From Buxus sempervirens (lineage: Eukaryota; Streptophyta; Magnoliopsida; Buxales; Buxaceae): DNA of 64,000 nucleotides. Location: contig OX387190.1 of the NCBI GenBank assembly GCA_947561395.2, positions 8,984,858 to 9,048,857 of the forward strand, read 5' to 3'. The translations under genes and the position numbers were made by a program. Below are positions 12,187 to 40,509 of this stretch, in pieces (the first letter of the stretch is position 1; every line of letters begins with the position of its first letter). The notes beneath the pieces are model-generated. The model was given only the letters and a program-made list of their open reading frames with translations. It had not been told where the DNA came from and did not search any database.

Positions 12187-13038
12187 CATCAATGGGAATG
12201 GAGGAAATGGGCATAGAGAGGTGCCTAGACATGCGGGAACTCAGGACTTGGAGCAATTCCGTAAAATGGGTCCTCCTATATTAAGTGGACAACCAGACCC
12301 AATAGAGGCAGAGAGATGGCTGATGAGGGTAGAGTGGATTTTAAACGCCATGGATTGCCCAGTGGACAGGAGGGTGAGACTAGTAGCATTTTTGTTTGAA
12401 TTAGAGGCAGTTCACTGGTGGACAGCTAAGAAGAGGCAAGACCCTCAAGCTACCTTCATGACTTGGGATAGATTCAGAGATGTGTTCTTTGAGCAATACT
12501 TCTCAAATGAGGTCCAACTCCAGAAGGAGCGGGAATTTATAGACATCACCCAAGTGAGCCAGACAATGGCATAGTACGAGTCCAGATTCTCAGCTTTATC
12601 CCGATTTGCACCCCACATGGTGCAGGATGAAAGGAGACTGATGTCGAATTTTGAGCAGGGTTTGAAGCCCGAGATACGGATTATGCTGACAGTATTTCTA
12701 TGCACCGAGCTGAAGGACATAGTGCGACAAGCCACCAAGGCTGAGAGCGACCTCGAGACTAGAGCCTGTCAGAGCAGGGCCAGACAGCCGATGAGGCTGA
12801 TAGAGCAGAGAGGTTTCTTTAGTGGGAGCTAGAGGCCAAGGGAGTGGACTAGAGGAGAGTCGTCAAGAGATCAGATGTACAGGCTAGCTCATAGGGGTTG
12901 TGCTAGGTGTGGCAAATATCATGCCCCGAGGCCGTGTGTTGCAACTCCAAGCACATGCTACAGATGTGGTCAAACAAGCTACCGGATTAATGATTGCTGA
13001 TTCTCTCCTAGTTATCAATCTTTGGCAGTGAGACGACC
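12187..13038 (+). pseudogene. Ty3/gypsy gag of element D, main piece with zinc knuckle
   Basis: This continues the gag frame after solo LTR A. The Retrotrans_gag core is obvious: DLEQFRKMGPP, AERWLMRVEWI, EAVHWW and WDRFRDVFFEQYF. After it come FAPHMV and FEQGLKPEIR. In-frame stops are TAG at 12572-12574, TAG at 12830-12832 and TGA near 12998. Near the end, Cys-rich nucleic-acid-binding modules follow: CARCGKYHAPRPC, then CYRCG with a decayed His position. The first TAG sits where relatives have Gln, so CAG to TAG is likely. The piece ends at the target site of solo LTR E (13039-13043). No aspartic protease domain follows after E, so part of the polyprotein was deleted. Confidence 0.9.
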
Positions 13039-13043
13039 AGATG

Positions 13044-14470
13044 TACCTAGGGTTTCACGATCAAAATAAAATTGAGATAAAATCAAATAAAACCAATCTA
13101 AAGTGAAATCTTCAAAAATATGACTTCAAGTTAAATTCTAGAAATGTAGAAAAATATGATTTTTATAAAATATTTCAAAATTGAACTTGAACATTCCAGG
13201 ACATAGATATAGCCCAAATTTCACATTAAATAGAAAAATCAAAACCAAAAATACCCACGTTGATGAAAAACATCAAAAGGGGAGAACTTAGACCATAAGG
13301 TCTTCTCTCAATAATGAAAAACGATTCAAAAACCACATCATGAAACCCTAGAAGTTACTTTCAGGCTTCTGAATCCAGATCTATCATATTGATCATGATA
13401 GATCCAGGATCTTAGCCTAATGTCACAAAAATCACAAAAACAGTGTTGTAGGTGCAAATATGTGGAAAATCCAAATTTTAGCAAAAAGTGGGGATCTCAT
13501 GTTATAAACATCATGGATTCATATGATTGATTCGGATTCAACATAAAAACCATTAAAACATGATCAGGATATTCAAAGCAGCCACATCTCACAGATTAGA
13601 GCACATGGGGGTCTACCCTACGGATCCACCTGTTCTCTTTTCCCCTAGCTCTCTCTTCACGTTTTACGGCTAGAGAGGATTCTTGAGGTACTTGGAGATA
13701 GGTTTGGTTATACAAACACAATCAAAGGCATTATTCTAAAAAAAAAGGAGAAAAACAGATATAGGGTTCTATTCTAGGGATCCACCTGTTCCCCTTTCCC
13801 CTAGCTCTCTCTTCACGTTTTACGGCTAGAGAGACTCTTGAGATACTTAGAGACAAGTTTAGGAATACAAGATAAAAGATAGCCTTATTCTACAGCAATA
13901 GAGAAGATCCTATTACTTCTAGAATTGAAGACAGAAAATAAAAGGGAAAAGGGACTTACCTGGATTGAGCAAGCAAAGCAGCAGGGGTTCCTCTCTTCTC
14001 TTCGAGCTCTTTGGACTTCAAATTTTCGTGGCCTTTTGCTTGAGGAGAGCTCCTCTATTTATAGGCAAACACAGGGGTATGGTTGGTCCAAGGTTTGGCA
14101 AGATAGAGTTTCAGTTTGAGTTAAACACAAGATCATGCCAATCCTTTATCCACAAAGATATTTCGAACGAATAAAAGATATAATTCGCTCATTTAAAGGG
14201 ATATTGGACTAAAGATAAGGCTCAGAAATCGAGAAAGAATAAAACCCGCACAAATCTCCTGTGCCCGTAAATGATTTATGGTCCAGTGGTGTCCGTATAT
14301 GTATTACGGGCGCTGCATGCCCGTATATAAAATTCGGGCGTGCTTAGCCCGTAGATACAATACGGGCAACGCTCAAATTATTGATTTTCATGCATTTTTG
14401 GCTTGTTTTAAATTCCAATTACATGTTTTCATTATTTTCTCATTTTGTAGTGCAATTTGGGGTGTCTACA
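13044..14470 (-). mobile_element. Solo LTR E inserted between gag and pol of element D
   Basis: A 1427-bp LTR is flanked by a perfect 5-bp TSD AGATG (13039-13043 and 14471-14475). On the minus strand it starts TGTAGACACCCCAAATTG and ends CCCTAGGTA, with the terminal CA changed to TA. It contains a near-duplicate block (CCTGTTC...CCCCTAGCTCTCTCTTCACG around 13630 and 13785), a minus-strand TATA box (14055-14063) and a cluster of GCCCGTA/TACGGGC inverted repeats just upstream of it (14262-14373). The open frames at 13925-14478 lie inside the LTR and are not genes. Confidence 0.9.
14055..14063 (-). promoter_or_regulatory. Probable TATA box of LTR E
   Basis: The minus strand reads TATAAATAG, about 410 bp from the LTR 5' end and just downstream of the GCCCGTA hairpin cluster. 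This is a typical plant TATA context. Confidence 0.55.
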
Positions 14471-14475
14471 AGATG

Positions 14476-17254
14476 TGAGGGGTTGAGATCATGTATTGGT
14501 CTGGTAGCATCTGTAGTGACAGAAGAGCCGAGTAGTGACACTCTTGCCATCTCCGATGTACCTGTAGTTCATGACTTTGTAGATGTGTTCCCAGAGGACT
14601 TACTTGGACTACCACCTGCTCGAGACGTTGAGTTCAAGATCCAGTTGTTGCATGGTACAGCTCCAGTTTCGAAGCCACCCTATAGGCTTTCGAAACCTGA
14701 ACATAAGAAATTGAAGAATCATATAGATGAGCTTCTAGAGAAGGGATTTATCAAGCCGAGTGTGTCACCATGGGGCGCACCAGTTCTCTTTGTGTAGAAG
14801 AAGGATGGTAGTATGCGTATGTGTATCGACTATAGGCAGCTGAATCATGTTACTGAGAAGAATAAGTATTCGCTACCTAGGATCGATGATCTGTTTGACC
14901 AATTAGGAAGTACATCTTGGTTTTCCAAGATAGATTTGAGGTCAGGCTACCATCAGTTGAGAGTAATAGAGGAGGATGTAGAGAAGACAGCTTTCCGCAC
15001 ACGCTATGGGCATTATGAGTTCCTGGTTATGCCTTTTGGGTTGACCAATGCCCCAGCTGTCTTCATGGACCTCATGAACGAAGTCTTCCATGCATATTTG
15101 GATAGTTTTGTAGTGATGTTTATCGATAACATCTTGGTGTATTCTAAGACCAAAGAGGAGCATGCTGGGCATTTGAAGGTGGTGTTGCATACTCTGAGAG
15201 ACCATAAGCTATTTGGGAAGTTTAGCAAGTGTCAGTTTTGGGTGAGACAGATATCATTTTTGGGTCATATTATCTCAAGAGAGGGTATATCTGTGGACCC
15301 TGAGAAGGTTAAGGCAGTGGAAAATTGGCCTAGACCCACTACAGTGACAGAAGTCAGGAGTTTCCTTGGTATGGCAGGGTATTACCGCAGATTTATTGAG
15401 GGTTTTTCTCGTATAGCCGCATCCATGTCTAACCTAACCAAGAAGGCAGTGAAATATCAATGGGATGATAGATGTGAGCAGAGCCATGAGTTAAAGAAGA
15501 GGTTGACTACTGTCCCAGTGTTGATTGTGCCATCCATGGATGAAGCATTTGCAGTATATTGTGATGCTTCTAGGATTGGTCTGGGATGTGTGTTAATGTA
15601 GCAGGGCAGAGTTGTTGCATATGCCTCTAGACTTTTGAGGCCACATTAGAAGAACTACCCACACATGATTTGGAGTTGGCAGCCATATTCTTTGCACTTA
15701 AGCTATGGAGGCATTACTTATATGGGGTAGAGTTTGAGATTTTCTCTGGCCACAAGAGCTTGAGGTACTTGTTCTCTCAGCAAGACCTAAACATGAGGCA
15801 GCATAAGTGGATGGATTTGCTCAAAGATTTCAAATTCACATTGCAGTACCACCCAGGTAAAGCAAATGTGATGGCAGATGCCTTGAGCAAAAAGAGTGTA
15901 GTTGAGGATCAGGTAGGCACTCTAGCAGCCTTTATGATGAGTCAATGCAGATTAGTGGATTCAGTTAGAGATTGGCAGGGAGAGTTTAACTTGCCACAGG
16001 ATGGGGTGATCAGAGTTGGCCATATTCAAATAAAGCCAAATTTGGTACAGCTGATTTGTGAGAGACAGTTGATTGACCCACAGCTGATTCAGACCAAAGA
16101 GTTGATTAGCATAGAATCTGAGGTTGCTGCAGATTTCTCAGAAAGGGATGGGTTGTTAAGGATTAGAGGTCGTATTTGTGTTCCAACTTATGAGGAGATC
16201 AAGGAGAAGATTTTGACAGAGGGACATAGATTTAAATATGCAATGCACCCAGGAAGTACGAAAGATGTATAAGAATCTTAAGGAGATCTACTGATGGTCA
16301 GGAATGAAGAGGGAGATTGCAGAATATGTGGCAAAGTGTCTGACATGTCAACAAGTGAAGGCTGAGCACCGTAAACCACCTGGGCTACTTTAGTCACTTC
16401 TTATTCCAGAGTGGAAGTGGGAGAATGTGACTATGGATTTTGTTTCAGGATTGCCCTTGACAATGAAGGAGGATGCTATTAGGGTTATTGTGGATAGACT
16501 GACAAAATCAACACATTTCTTACCCATCAGCACCACACAACAATTGAAGTCTCTAGCTGAGTTATATGTCAAGGAGATAGTGAGACTTCATGGAGTGCCA
16601 ATTTCCATAGTGTCTGACAAAGATGCGAGATTCACGTCACACTTTTGGTCGGCATTTCATGCAGCCATGGACACGAAGCTTAATTTCAGCACCAGCTATC
16701 ATCCTCAGACAGATGGACAGTCTGAACGTACCATTCAGACATTGGAGGATATGCTGAGGTGTTGTGTTTTGGACTGGGGAGGCAATTGGAGTCAGTATTT
16801 GCCATTGCTGGAGTTTGCATATAATAATAGCTATTAGGCAAGTATCCAGATGGCACCATTTGAGACACTTTATGGCAAAGCTTGTAGATCCCCAGTGTGA
16901 TGGGTGGAAGTTGGATAAAGACAGCCTATTGGACCATAGATCGTACGGGATAGTGTGGAGAAGATAAATCAGATTAAGCAGAATATGCTTACAGCCCAGA
17001 GTCATCGGAAGAGCTACGCTGACACTAGAAGGAGAGACTTACAGTTTGAGATTGGTGATCATGTATTTCTAAAGGTGTCTCCATCTTGTGGGGTCAAGAG
17101 ATTTCGCAAGAAATGCAAGTTGGCTCCTAGATACATAGGTCCATTTGAGATTGTGGATACAGCGAGACTAGTGGCATACAAATTGGCATTACCTGCACAG
17201 CTGGAGGGATTTCTTATCCATTGGGTCAAGGTGTGGCAATCAATTCAAGCTTGA
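14476..17254 (+). pseudogene. Ty3/gypsy pol of element D (reverse transcriptase, RNase H, integrase)
   Basis: The region encodes, in order, a linker with DVFPEDLLGLPP, reverse transcriptase (14700-15370), RNase H (15500-15890), the integrase zinc-binding stretch (16230-16370, with CLTCQQVK), the integrase core (16420-16840) and a C-terminal integrase domain (to 17254). The RT active site reads FIDN where the family has FIDD (near 15124), a change expected to abolish polymerase activity. The integrase Asp-Asp-Glu residues are still visible (TMDFVSG, VSDKDARF, QSERTIQTLE). In-frame stops occur near 14795, 15599, 15647, 16291, 16391 and 16835, with more near 16900. Several replace Gln by TAG. 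The aspartic protease domain expected before RT is missing. This is a dead copy; RT order and motifs place it in the chromovirus-like Ty3 lineages. Confidence 0.95.
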
Positions 17255-17960
17255 TCCGAAAGTCAATTTCTACTCCTTAGGGTTTGATCTGTCTTTTATG
17301 GTTTTCATTTCTAGCATTTAAAGGGGTGAAAAAATGAAGTGCTTATAGTGGGGAACTTCTTCCTCACTTTAAAACCTTGAGTCTATGCTCAAGTGGGAAG
17401 TATAGGAAGCCCTAAGGTTCTTCTCTTCTCTTTAGGGATTCAAGTCACATAGAAAATAGGCTTAAGGCCTAAAATCATTTTTGGAGGCCACTGTGGGTCA
17501 ACTAATGGACCCACAATTAACAGTAGACTCACACAGGAAGGAGGAGCCCTGAAACTCCCTAGAAATTCGGTTCTGTGAAGTTTTTGGGCTGCACTGTATA
17601 TTCACGCCAGTGCAACTATAACTGTATAGTATTTGTGGTTATTACTCAACCGTATGATCTTTATGGTTACACCCAGAAACCTACAAATTTGAGTTTTCTT
17701 GCTTAATATGTAATTAAAATCAATTCCAAACTATACATTAAACCAACAGGGTCTCTGGTTTGGACTTTGGGCTTGCCTCTAAACCCAAAATTGGACTCTC
17801 GTGGGCCTTCCAATGGGGGCCACTGCTCTTTGTACTCCTAAAATCCATTTCTAATTGGATTCTAACTGTTTTGAATCACCCTGCGGGCTATTCTCGACCC
17901 TACAATCCTCTAAAAATCCAAGAAAACTAATCTAAAACAAAGAAACAAGGAAGGGCTTAC

Positions 17961-19192
17961 AACTGTATGTAACTGAAAGAGTAGGAGACTACTCTAAAAG
18001 TCCACGATCTACAACAATTATGATCTTAACAATGCGGAAACATACACACAGAAATTATACGAGAAAACCTGAATCCAGATCCAGGAAAAACCTCGAGTCT
18101 ATATGAGGCGACTAACCCTTAGAATCTCCACTATTGAATGAAAAGCAATTATAAAGGAAAACACACTTAACCTTTACAATTGAACTCACTCAACAGCAAT
18201 CTACAGCTCGAATCCACGAACTGTAGCACAACTTGAATCCACAAGCTGCAATTCACGATCTATCCAGATCCACAGCTCGAATCCACGAACTGCAACACAA
18301 CTTGAATCCACAAGCTGCAAATCACGATCAATCCAGATCCACAGCTCGAATCCACGAACTGCAACACAACTTGAATCCACAAGCTGCAATTCACGACCAA
18401 TCCAGATCGTAACAATCACCTCAGAGTCCACTGAGATAATCCAATGCAATAGGAATCCACCTATGCATCCAACAAACTCGATCACCAATCCAGGAGATCA
18501 TACGATCAAGTGAAGTTCCGAACTGAAGAAGAATCCTCAAACTTCAATTCCAGGTGATCTCTCTCAGATCTCCCCCTCACTCGATCACCGACTCTCTAAA
18601 GATGAATTGATTGAATCTCGAACACCTCAAGATCCAAATCCAATTGATCAAAAGAAAAAAGTCATCACAAAAAGAATACAGCTCGTCTATTTAAAGAAGA
18701 AATCTCAGATCGCATCGAGCGCTGGTGGCGTCGCCTTGCGACCGGGGTAGACAGCTGGAAGCGAACTCAAGTCCCGCTCAAATCCAAAAGACTCAGTTAA
18801 GGGCACGCTGCCAGTGCGCTGCTAGCGGGAGGGAACGCGGCATGTGCACAGCTGATTTGTAGATTCTTCAATCTTGCTCTGCGCTACCAGCGGCATCTCG
18901 ACGTCACCTTACGAAGCCGGTACGCGTGCTTTACTTTCAAAGTGCTATTTCACTTATGCGCTACCAGCGGAGTGGTAGCGGCGTTGATCCTTGCAAGTGC
19001 CTTTACGAAATGTTCTTTCTTTAGAAATCTTTACATTTCCTTGAGCTACCAGCGGCGTGGTAGCTATGTGGCAACCTCACCTTCCTCTTTACTAAAATCA
19101 CAGAATTTATATTTTGATTCTGCACATCTTGAAGATTATTAGAGGATATAATTTGTCAAACATTTGCCATATAAGGAGTGTGAGTTTTCACA
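17961..19192 (-). mobile_element. LTR-like insert J inside F3
   Basis: The segment is absent from the other F copies and is bounded by CTTAC on both sides (17956-17960 and 19193-19197), a candidate 5-bp TSD. On the minus strand it begins TGTGAAAACTCACACTCC, a plausible LTR start, but the other end lacks a clean CA. It carries a 69-bp tandem repeat (18203-18409) and a cluster of GCTACCAGCGG/GGTAGC inverted repeats (18712-19065) upstream of a TATA-like TTTAAATAG (near 18690). There is no coding domain; a solo LTR is the best reading. Confidence 0.55.
18203..18409. repeat. Three 69-bp tandem repeats
   Basis: Units begin ACAGCTCGAATCCACGAACTG at 18203, 18272 and 18341, with a few substitutions. 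Because 69 is a multiple of 3, one minus-strand frame stays open and yields a 23-residue repeat. That is a by-product of the period; no coding function is supported. Confidence 0.9.
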
Positions 19193-19948
19193 CTTACAGT
19201 AACTGTATAGTCTATATAGTTACTGTAGCAACCGCATCAACCTTACAGTTACTGCTGTAATCATATGGTTCTTACGATTACTGTAGTAACCAGTTTGAGT
19301 ATACGATTCCATTATTCTGAGCTTAACAATTGTATTTTCAGCCCTATTTTTGACTCTATAAAACCACCTCCAAACCAAATCAACCTAATCCAAAGGGTTG
19401 CTGTCTGATACAATACCCCTAATAGGACTTAGGCCAACCTTGGCATCCTGTGGGCCTTCAAATGGGGCCCACACGCCCGACAAAGATCACTTAAGGATGA
19501 GAAAAATTAAAATTAAAATAAAAGAGACCTACACCATTCATATGGTCTCACCAAGACTTAATCAAGTATGCATGTTGGCTTAGGACGGATGAGATAAAAT
19601 GAGTTAACTCGATTATATCCTTAACTTGGGATGACCAATGGGACCCGTATTTTGACGAGGCGGACCAGATGTCTATGGACTTCCCCAAACTGTAACCAAG
19701 CACTTAAACCAGAATCTTGATGCGTAGACCACCTAATTAAACAGCATTCTTAGGCACTCAGGTGTCTAACTGCACCCTATCAGGTAGTGGCAACTCCCTA
19801 TTCCCTTTTATTCTTCCGATATCCCGATCCCAAAAGCGTACCAATCCCTTAACGCTTTTGCCAGAGAGCATCGCAGAGCATGTTTCTAAAAGGAGGTACC
19901 CAATACCTCTGCCCACTCCGCGTGCACCACGGATCGACGTGCTCACAG

Positions 19949-20334
19949 TTTTTTTCAAATCTTCCTAATGAGGACGTACCTGACGAGGTATATCAAGACA
20001 ATTGCTTATGTTGTTTTATTTCATTTTAGGGTTGTTTTGATGTTTTAGAGAATTAGTTTGCCTTCTTCTATTCAGTCATGTGACAAGATATTTCATTTAT
20101 TTTGATTTACACATCCACACTTATTGAGGTATTAATGAAAATTTTTATTTGCTAATATACTCCGATATGTTATAATTTATCTAAATTAATTACTTTTTGT
20201 CTGGATGACTTTTAAGCGCAATCATCTTCTTTCCTCAAGACGTGAAGAGGAGTGGGTTTATGACCTTTACTAATATAAGGGATTAGGGATTGGAGAACAA
20301 ACAATTTATTGAGATCCTATCCAAACATAGCAAA
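19949..20334. other. Unassigned A/T-rich spacer
   Basis: I see no gene here. The first 60 bases may be residual 3' sequence of element D beyond F3. The 3' LTR of D is not recognisable. Confidence 0.5.
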
Positions 20335-20343
20335 AACCTATTT

Positions 20344-20760
20344 GGGAAAATTACAGAAAAGGTCTCCTTTTGAGGAGACTTCAAACTTAGAAGTCTGCAG
20401 ACCTCCTTTTGGTAAAAAAAAATTATGAAAAATGCCTCACATGAACAATATGTGAACACCAATTTCCAAATTTAACCTTACTTGTTTTTATGATATTATA
20501 TATGAATATACTTGTATCCTATTATGCTATATCCTGTATGATTATGCTTGTATCCTACTATGATTATGTTTTATGATTATGCTTGTATCTCTGTATGATT
20601 ATGCTTGTATCCCGTGTAATCTAAAAATTGATGCTCACATGTTATTCATGTGAGGCCCTTTTTATAAATTTTCACCAAAAGAAAACCTGCAGACTCCCAA
20701 GTTTGAAGTACAAGCCTTAAGAGAGAAGTCTCCTCAAAAGGCCTTTCCCATAATTTTCCC
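20344..20760. mobile_element. Mutator-type foldback MITE
   Basis: A 417-bp element begins GGGAAAATTA and ends TAATTTTCCC. Its arms (about 20344-20457 and 20630-20760) are long inverted repeats: CTCCTTTTGAGGAGACTTC opposite GAAGTCTCCTCAAAAGG, and CCTCACATGAACAATATGTG opposite CATGTTATTCATGTGAGG. It is flanked by a perfect 9-bp TSD, AACCTATTT (20335-20343 and 20761-20769), the hallmark of Mutator-like elements. The spacer holds about four copies of a TATGATTATGCTTGTATC unit (20505-20615). It has no coding capacity. It lies 400 bp past the stop codon of the dynamin gene. Confidence 0.9.
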
Positions 20761-20769
20761 AACCTATTT

Positions 20770-21158
20770 TGACAAAATTATAGGATTTCAGCTTCATTAG
20801 TTCTCTATTAAAAGACAAATTTTTTCAAAACTCAAAATTTTCACGATAAATAATTTGCTCAGAAATTGTAATCGATACAAAGAATAACAAATGCTTTTAC
20901 AGCATCCAAAATGACTAAAAATGAAAGAATAAAAACAGTAGAAACAGAGGACAGATTCCAAGTACACCTCAAGGTCCATTGTTTTGAAAAATGGAAGGAA
21001 TAACAATATTAAGTTCATTGAAATCTTTATATATACAACATCTTTTCCTCTTCTATAACTCTGCTACAACAGGATTTGAATCAACCAAATGCTTGAATCA
21101 TCGGAAGGGTTGGGCATGCAACCTACTAAGAATGCATGTGAACAAAATTAGCATCCAG
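20770..21158 (-). other. Probable 3' UTR of the dynamin gene
   Basis: This A/T-rich stretch runs from the stop codon to the MITE. No clear AATAAA was located, so the transcript end is not fixed. Confidence 0.45.
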
Positions 21159-38284
<17,126 letters not shown>

Positions 38285-38560
38285 CTAATAGGAATTAAAG
38301 ATTGAAGGATGAGAGAGAAAAACATATATAAATATTAGAACTAAAACAGAACATTAGTATATATATTACACCAAATATGGAGACTTTTGCAGAATTATGA
38401 GTATAAAAATTGTACAAAACATTGAAAATATAAATTTACCACCATGAGAGAAAAATATAAGACAAGGACTTTTTTTGCTAGGGTGCGTGGGGAACAAAGA
38501 GAAAGAAAGAACCTGTTAATCAAGAAAGACAAAGATACAAGCAAATTGTTCCATTGGGAG

Positions 38561-38696
38561 CAGTGTTTTAAGTACTGGCTCGAGATAATACCAAGTATCG
38601 ACTCAATATGGGAGGTTTTTCCTAAAGTATCGGCCGATACAACTCTGTATTGGGTTGGGCCGATACCCAACCCAATACTAAGTTTTTAAACCTTTC
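38561..38696. mobile_element. Small hAT-like MITE with GTATCG palindromes
   Basis: A 136-bp segment is flanked by TTGGGAG (38554-38560 and 38697-38703). Imperfect terminal inverted repeats read GTTTTAAGTACTGG and, inverted, GTTTAAAAACTTAGTATTGG. Its interior has AGTATCGGCCGATAC, like the subterminal motifs of the full hAT element at 46415. It lies in the dynamin intron next to LTR G. Confidence 0.6.
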
Positions 38697-38958
38697 TTGG
38701 GAGATGTGCAGACCCATTTCACATATACTCTTTCCATCTGGCCTCGTTTTCCAAGGCATCTCAGAAGATGGATTTTATAAATTTCTCTAGCAACAAGAAT
38801 CAAATACTTTATATTCGAACCCCCTTTTTTATGGATAAAAGAGGAAAGAATTAGAAGGAAGAGTTGTGATAGATTAGGAAAGCTTCTAAATGAGATTAGG
38901 AATCCTAGTGGGGTTAGAAAGTTTCCCGGTCCAATTAGAACTTCTATTTGGGTGAGTC

Positions 38959-38967
38959 TATAAAAGG
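38959..38967 (+). promoter_or_regulatory. Probable TATA box of LTR G
   Basis: TATAAAAGG lies in the 5' part of LTR G, followed about 30 bp on by GATTTAGGGTTTCTTC, as in relatives. Inferred from motif and position only. Confidence 0.5.
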
Positions 38968-40509
38968 GAATTAAGGAGGATTTAGGGTTTCTTCTAATTC
39001 AAACTGAATGGAGAAAGAGAAAGAGAAAAGTGAACTTCACGTTTGGGGAAAATAGAGAGAGATAGAGAGAAAGAGAAATAAGAGACTTTTAGAGAGAGAG
39101 GTAGCAGCAGAAATTCCTGACCAGAATTCATCAAAATGCAATCTAGAAAGATTCAACCGTTGGATAGGCCTCAAATTTATAGGTTTTGTTCACGACTGGT
39201 GGGGCTTTAATCTGAACAGTGGAGATGGTGTTTAAAGGTCTCTAGGGTGGTGCGATAGTAGCAGAACCTCGGCGGTAACTTGAAGAGAAGGATTTTGCGT
39301 TCTTGAGGCAAGTAGTAACCCTTCAAAATTAATAAGCTTACATGTTTTCCAGATTAATCATTAAATCAGGTTTTTGGTGGATTGATTGGATGAACTTGGA
39401 TGTGTTTGTTGGATTAAATATTGGTTAAAATAGAAATTTATCAAACTATCAAGCATGCTTTAAAAGTATGGTTTTTCTTTGGTTTTGAATGAGATTTATT
39501 GAGAAACCACGTTTCGATGTGTTTGGTATGATCTAACATGTTTTGGGAATGATATAGCATGTTATCTAAGTGTTTTGAGAAATTGGTTTTGTGCTTTTTG
39601 AATTTATATTGAAAATTCACAAAATATAGAAAAACCCAGAATTTCCCGAAGTATAACAATCGCCCGAGATGTGGCTCGAGCGCCACATCAAGCGCTCTAT
39701 TAATTTAGACAAATTCCTGAAGTCGTTCAAGTGTCCACTAGAGCGCCTCGCATGTGTTTTATTTTTTCAAAAAACTGAAACCTGAGAATTCAACACTTTG
39801 AATTGGGCTCGAGCGCCCAAGTTTGAAGAAACCCAAAAACGAGCACCTAATGAGAGTCTCAAGCACCTCACTAAGCGCCCTAGTTCAAAAACCCAAAAAA
39901 TACACCACCCGACTCACCGCTAGAGTGCTACCTTGAGTGCTCAAGGGAATTAAACCCAGAACACGAACACCCGATAGGCCGCCCGAATGCTATCTCGAGC
40001 TCCCATTGTCAGATTTTGAAATATTGGTTTTTGACCTAGTTTTTTATTCTAAACCTATTTTTAGGGAATTCCAACCCATGTACCAATAATAATTAGGTGT
40101 TTATAAGTTGTTTTCAATGGCCGTTTGTTTAAAAATAATTTTATAAAGATTTTGGGTACATTCTACTGAAATAAGTCTTTTTTTGGTTTAAAAGAGAGTT
40201 TTGGTTCCAAACTTGATTATAAATTGAATTGGTTGATTCCAGTAGCTGTAAAAGTTAGCTTTATATGTGTTTTAAGTTGTGGAATTGATCGGAAATGTAT
40301 TATACGCAATTTGGGGATACTGAGCTTATGATTTGGATTTTAAAGGTATTGAATACTCTATTATGCTATTAGGCACTATACGGTTTTATATTGAAGTATG
40401 GATTGCGTGTGTCTACATTGATGAAACTTGTTTTGAATATTAAATCGTGGTTTTTAGTATGTTTTTCTTTAAAGAGATTATGTTTGGGTTATAAAATGAA
40501 TTTCTTGTT

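Larger units (their letters stand above)
17255..19948 (+). repeat. F-family LTR fragment F3, lacking its 5' part, with an insert
   Basis: The right half (19400-19948) aligns by eye with the ends of F1 and F2: GGGCCTTC...GGGGCCCAC, GACCAATGGGACCCGT, GACGAGGCGGACC, then GTGGCAACTCCCTATTCCC and the terminus GTGCTCACA. The left half (about 17300-17930) matches F2 around 61560-62100. The expected start TGTAAGCACC is absent, so the copy is 5'-truncated or rearranged. It lies directly after the integrase end of element D. Inverted-repeat clusters with an ACTGTA...TACAGT-like core occur at 17590-17680 and 19193-19300. Confidence 0.65.

Noticed and set aside
18201-18488. 95-residue protein with 23-residue repeats
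   Set aside because: It is the translation of a 69-bp tandem repeat inside an LTR-like insert; there is no start context or domain.
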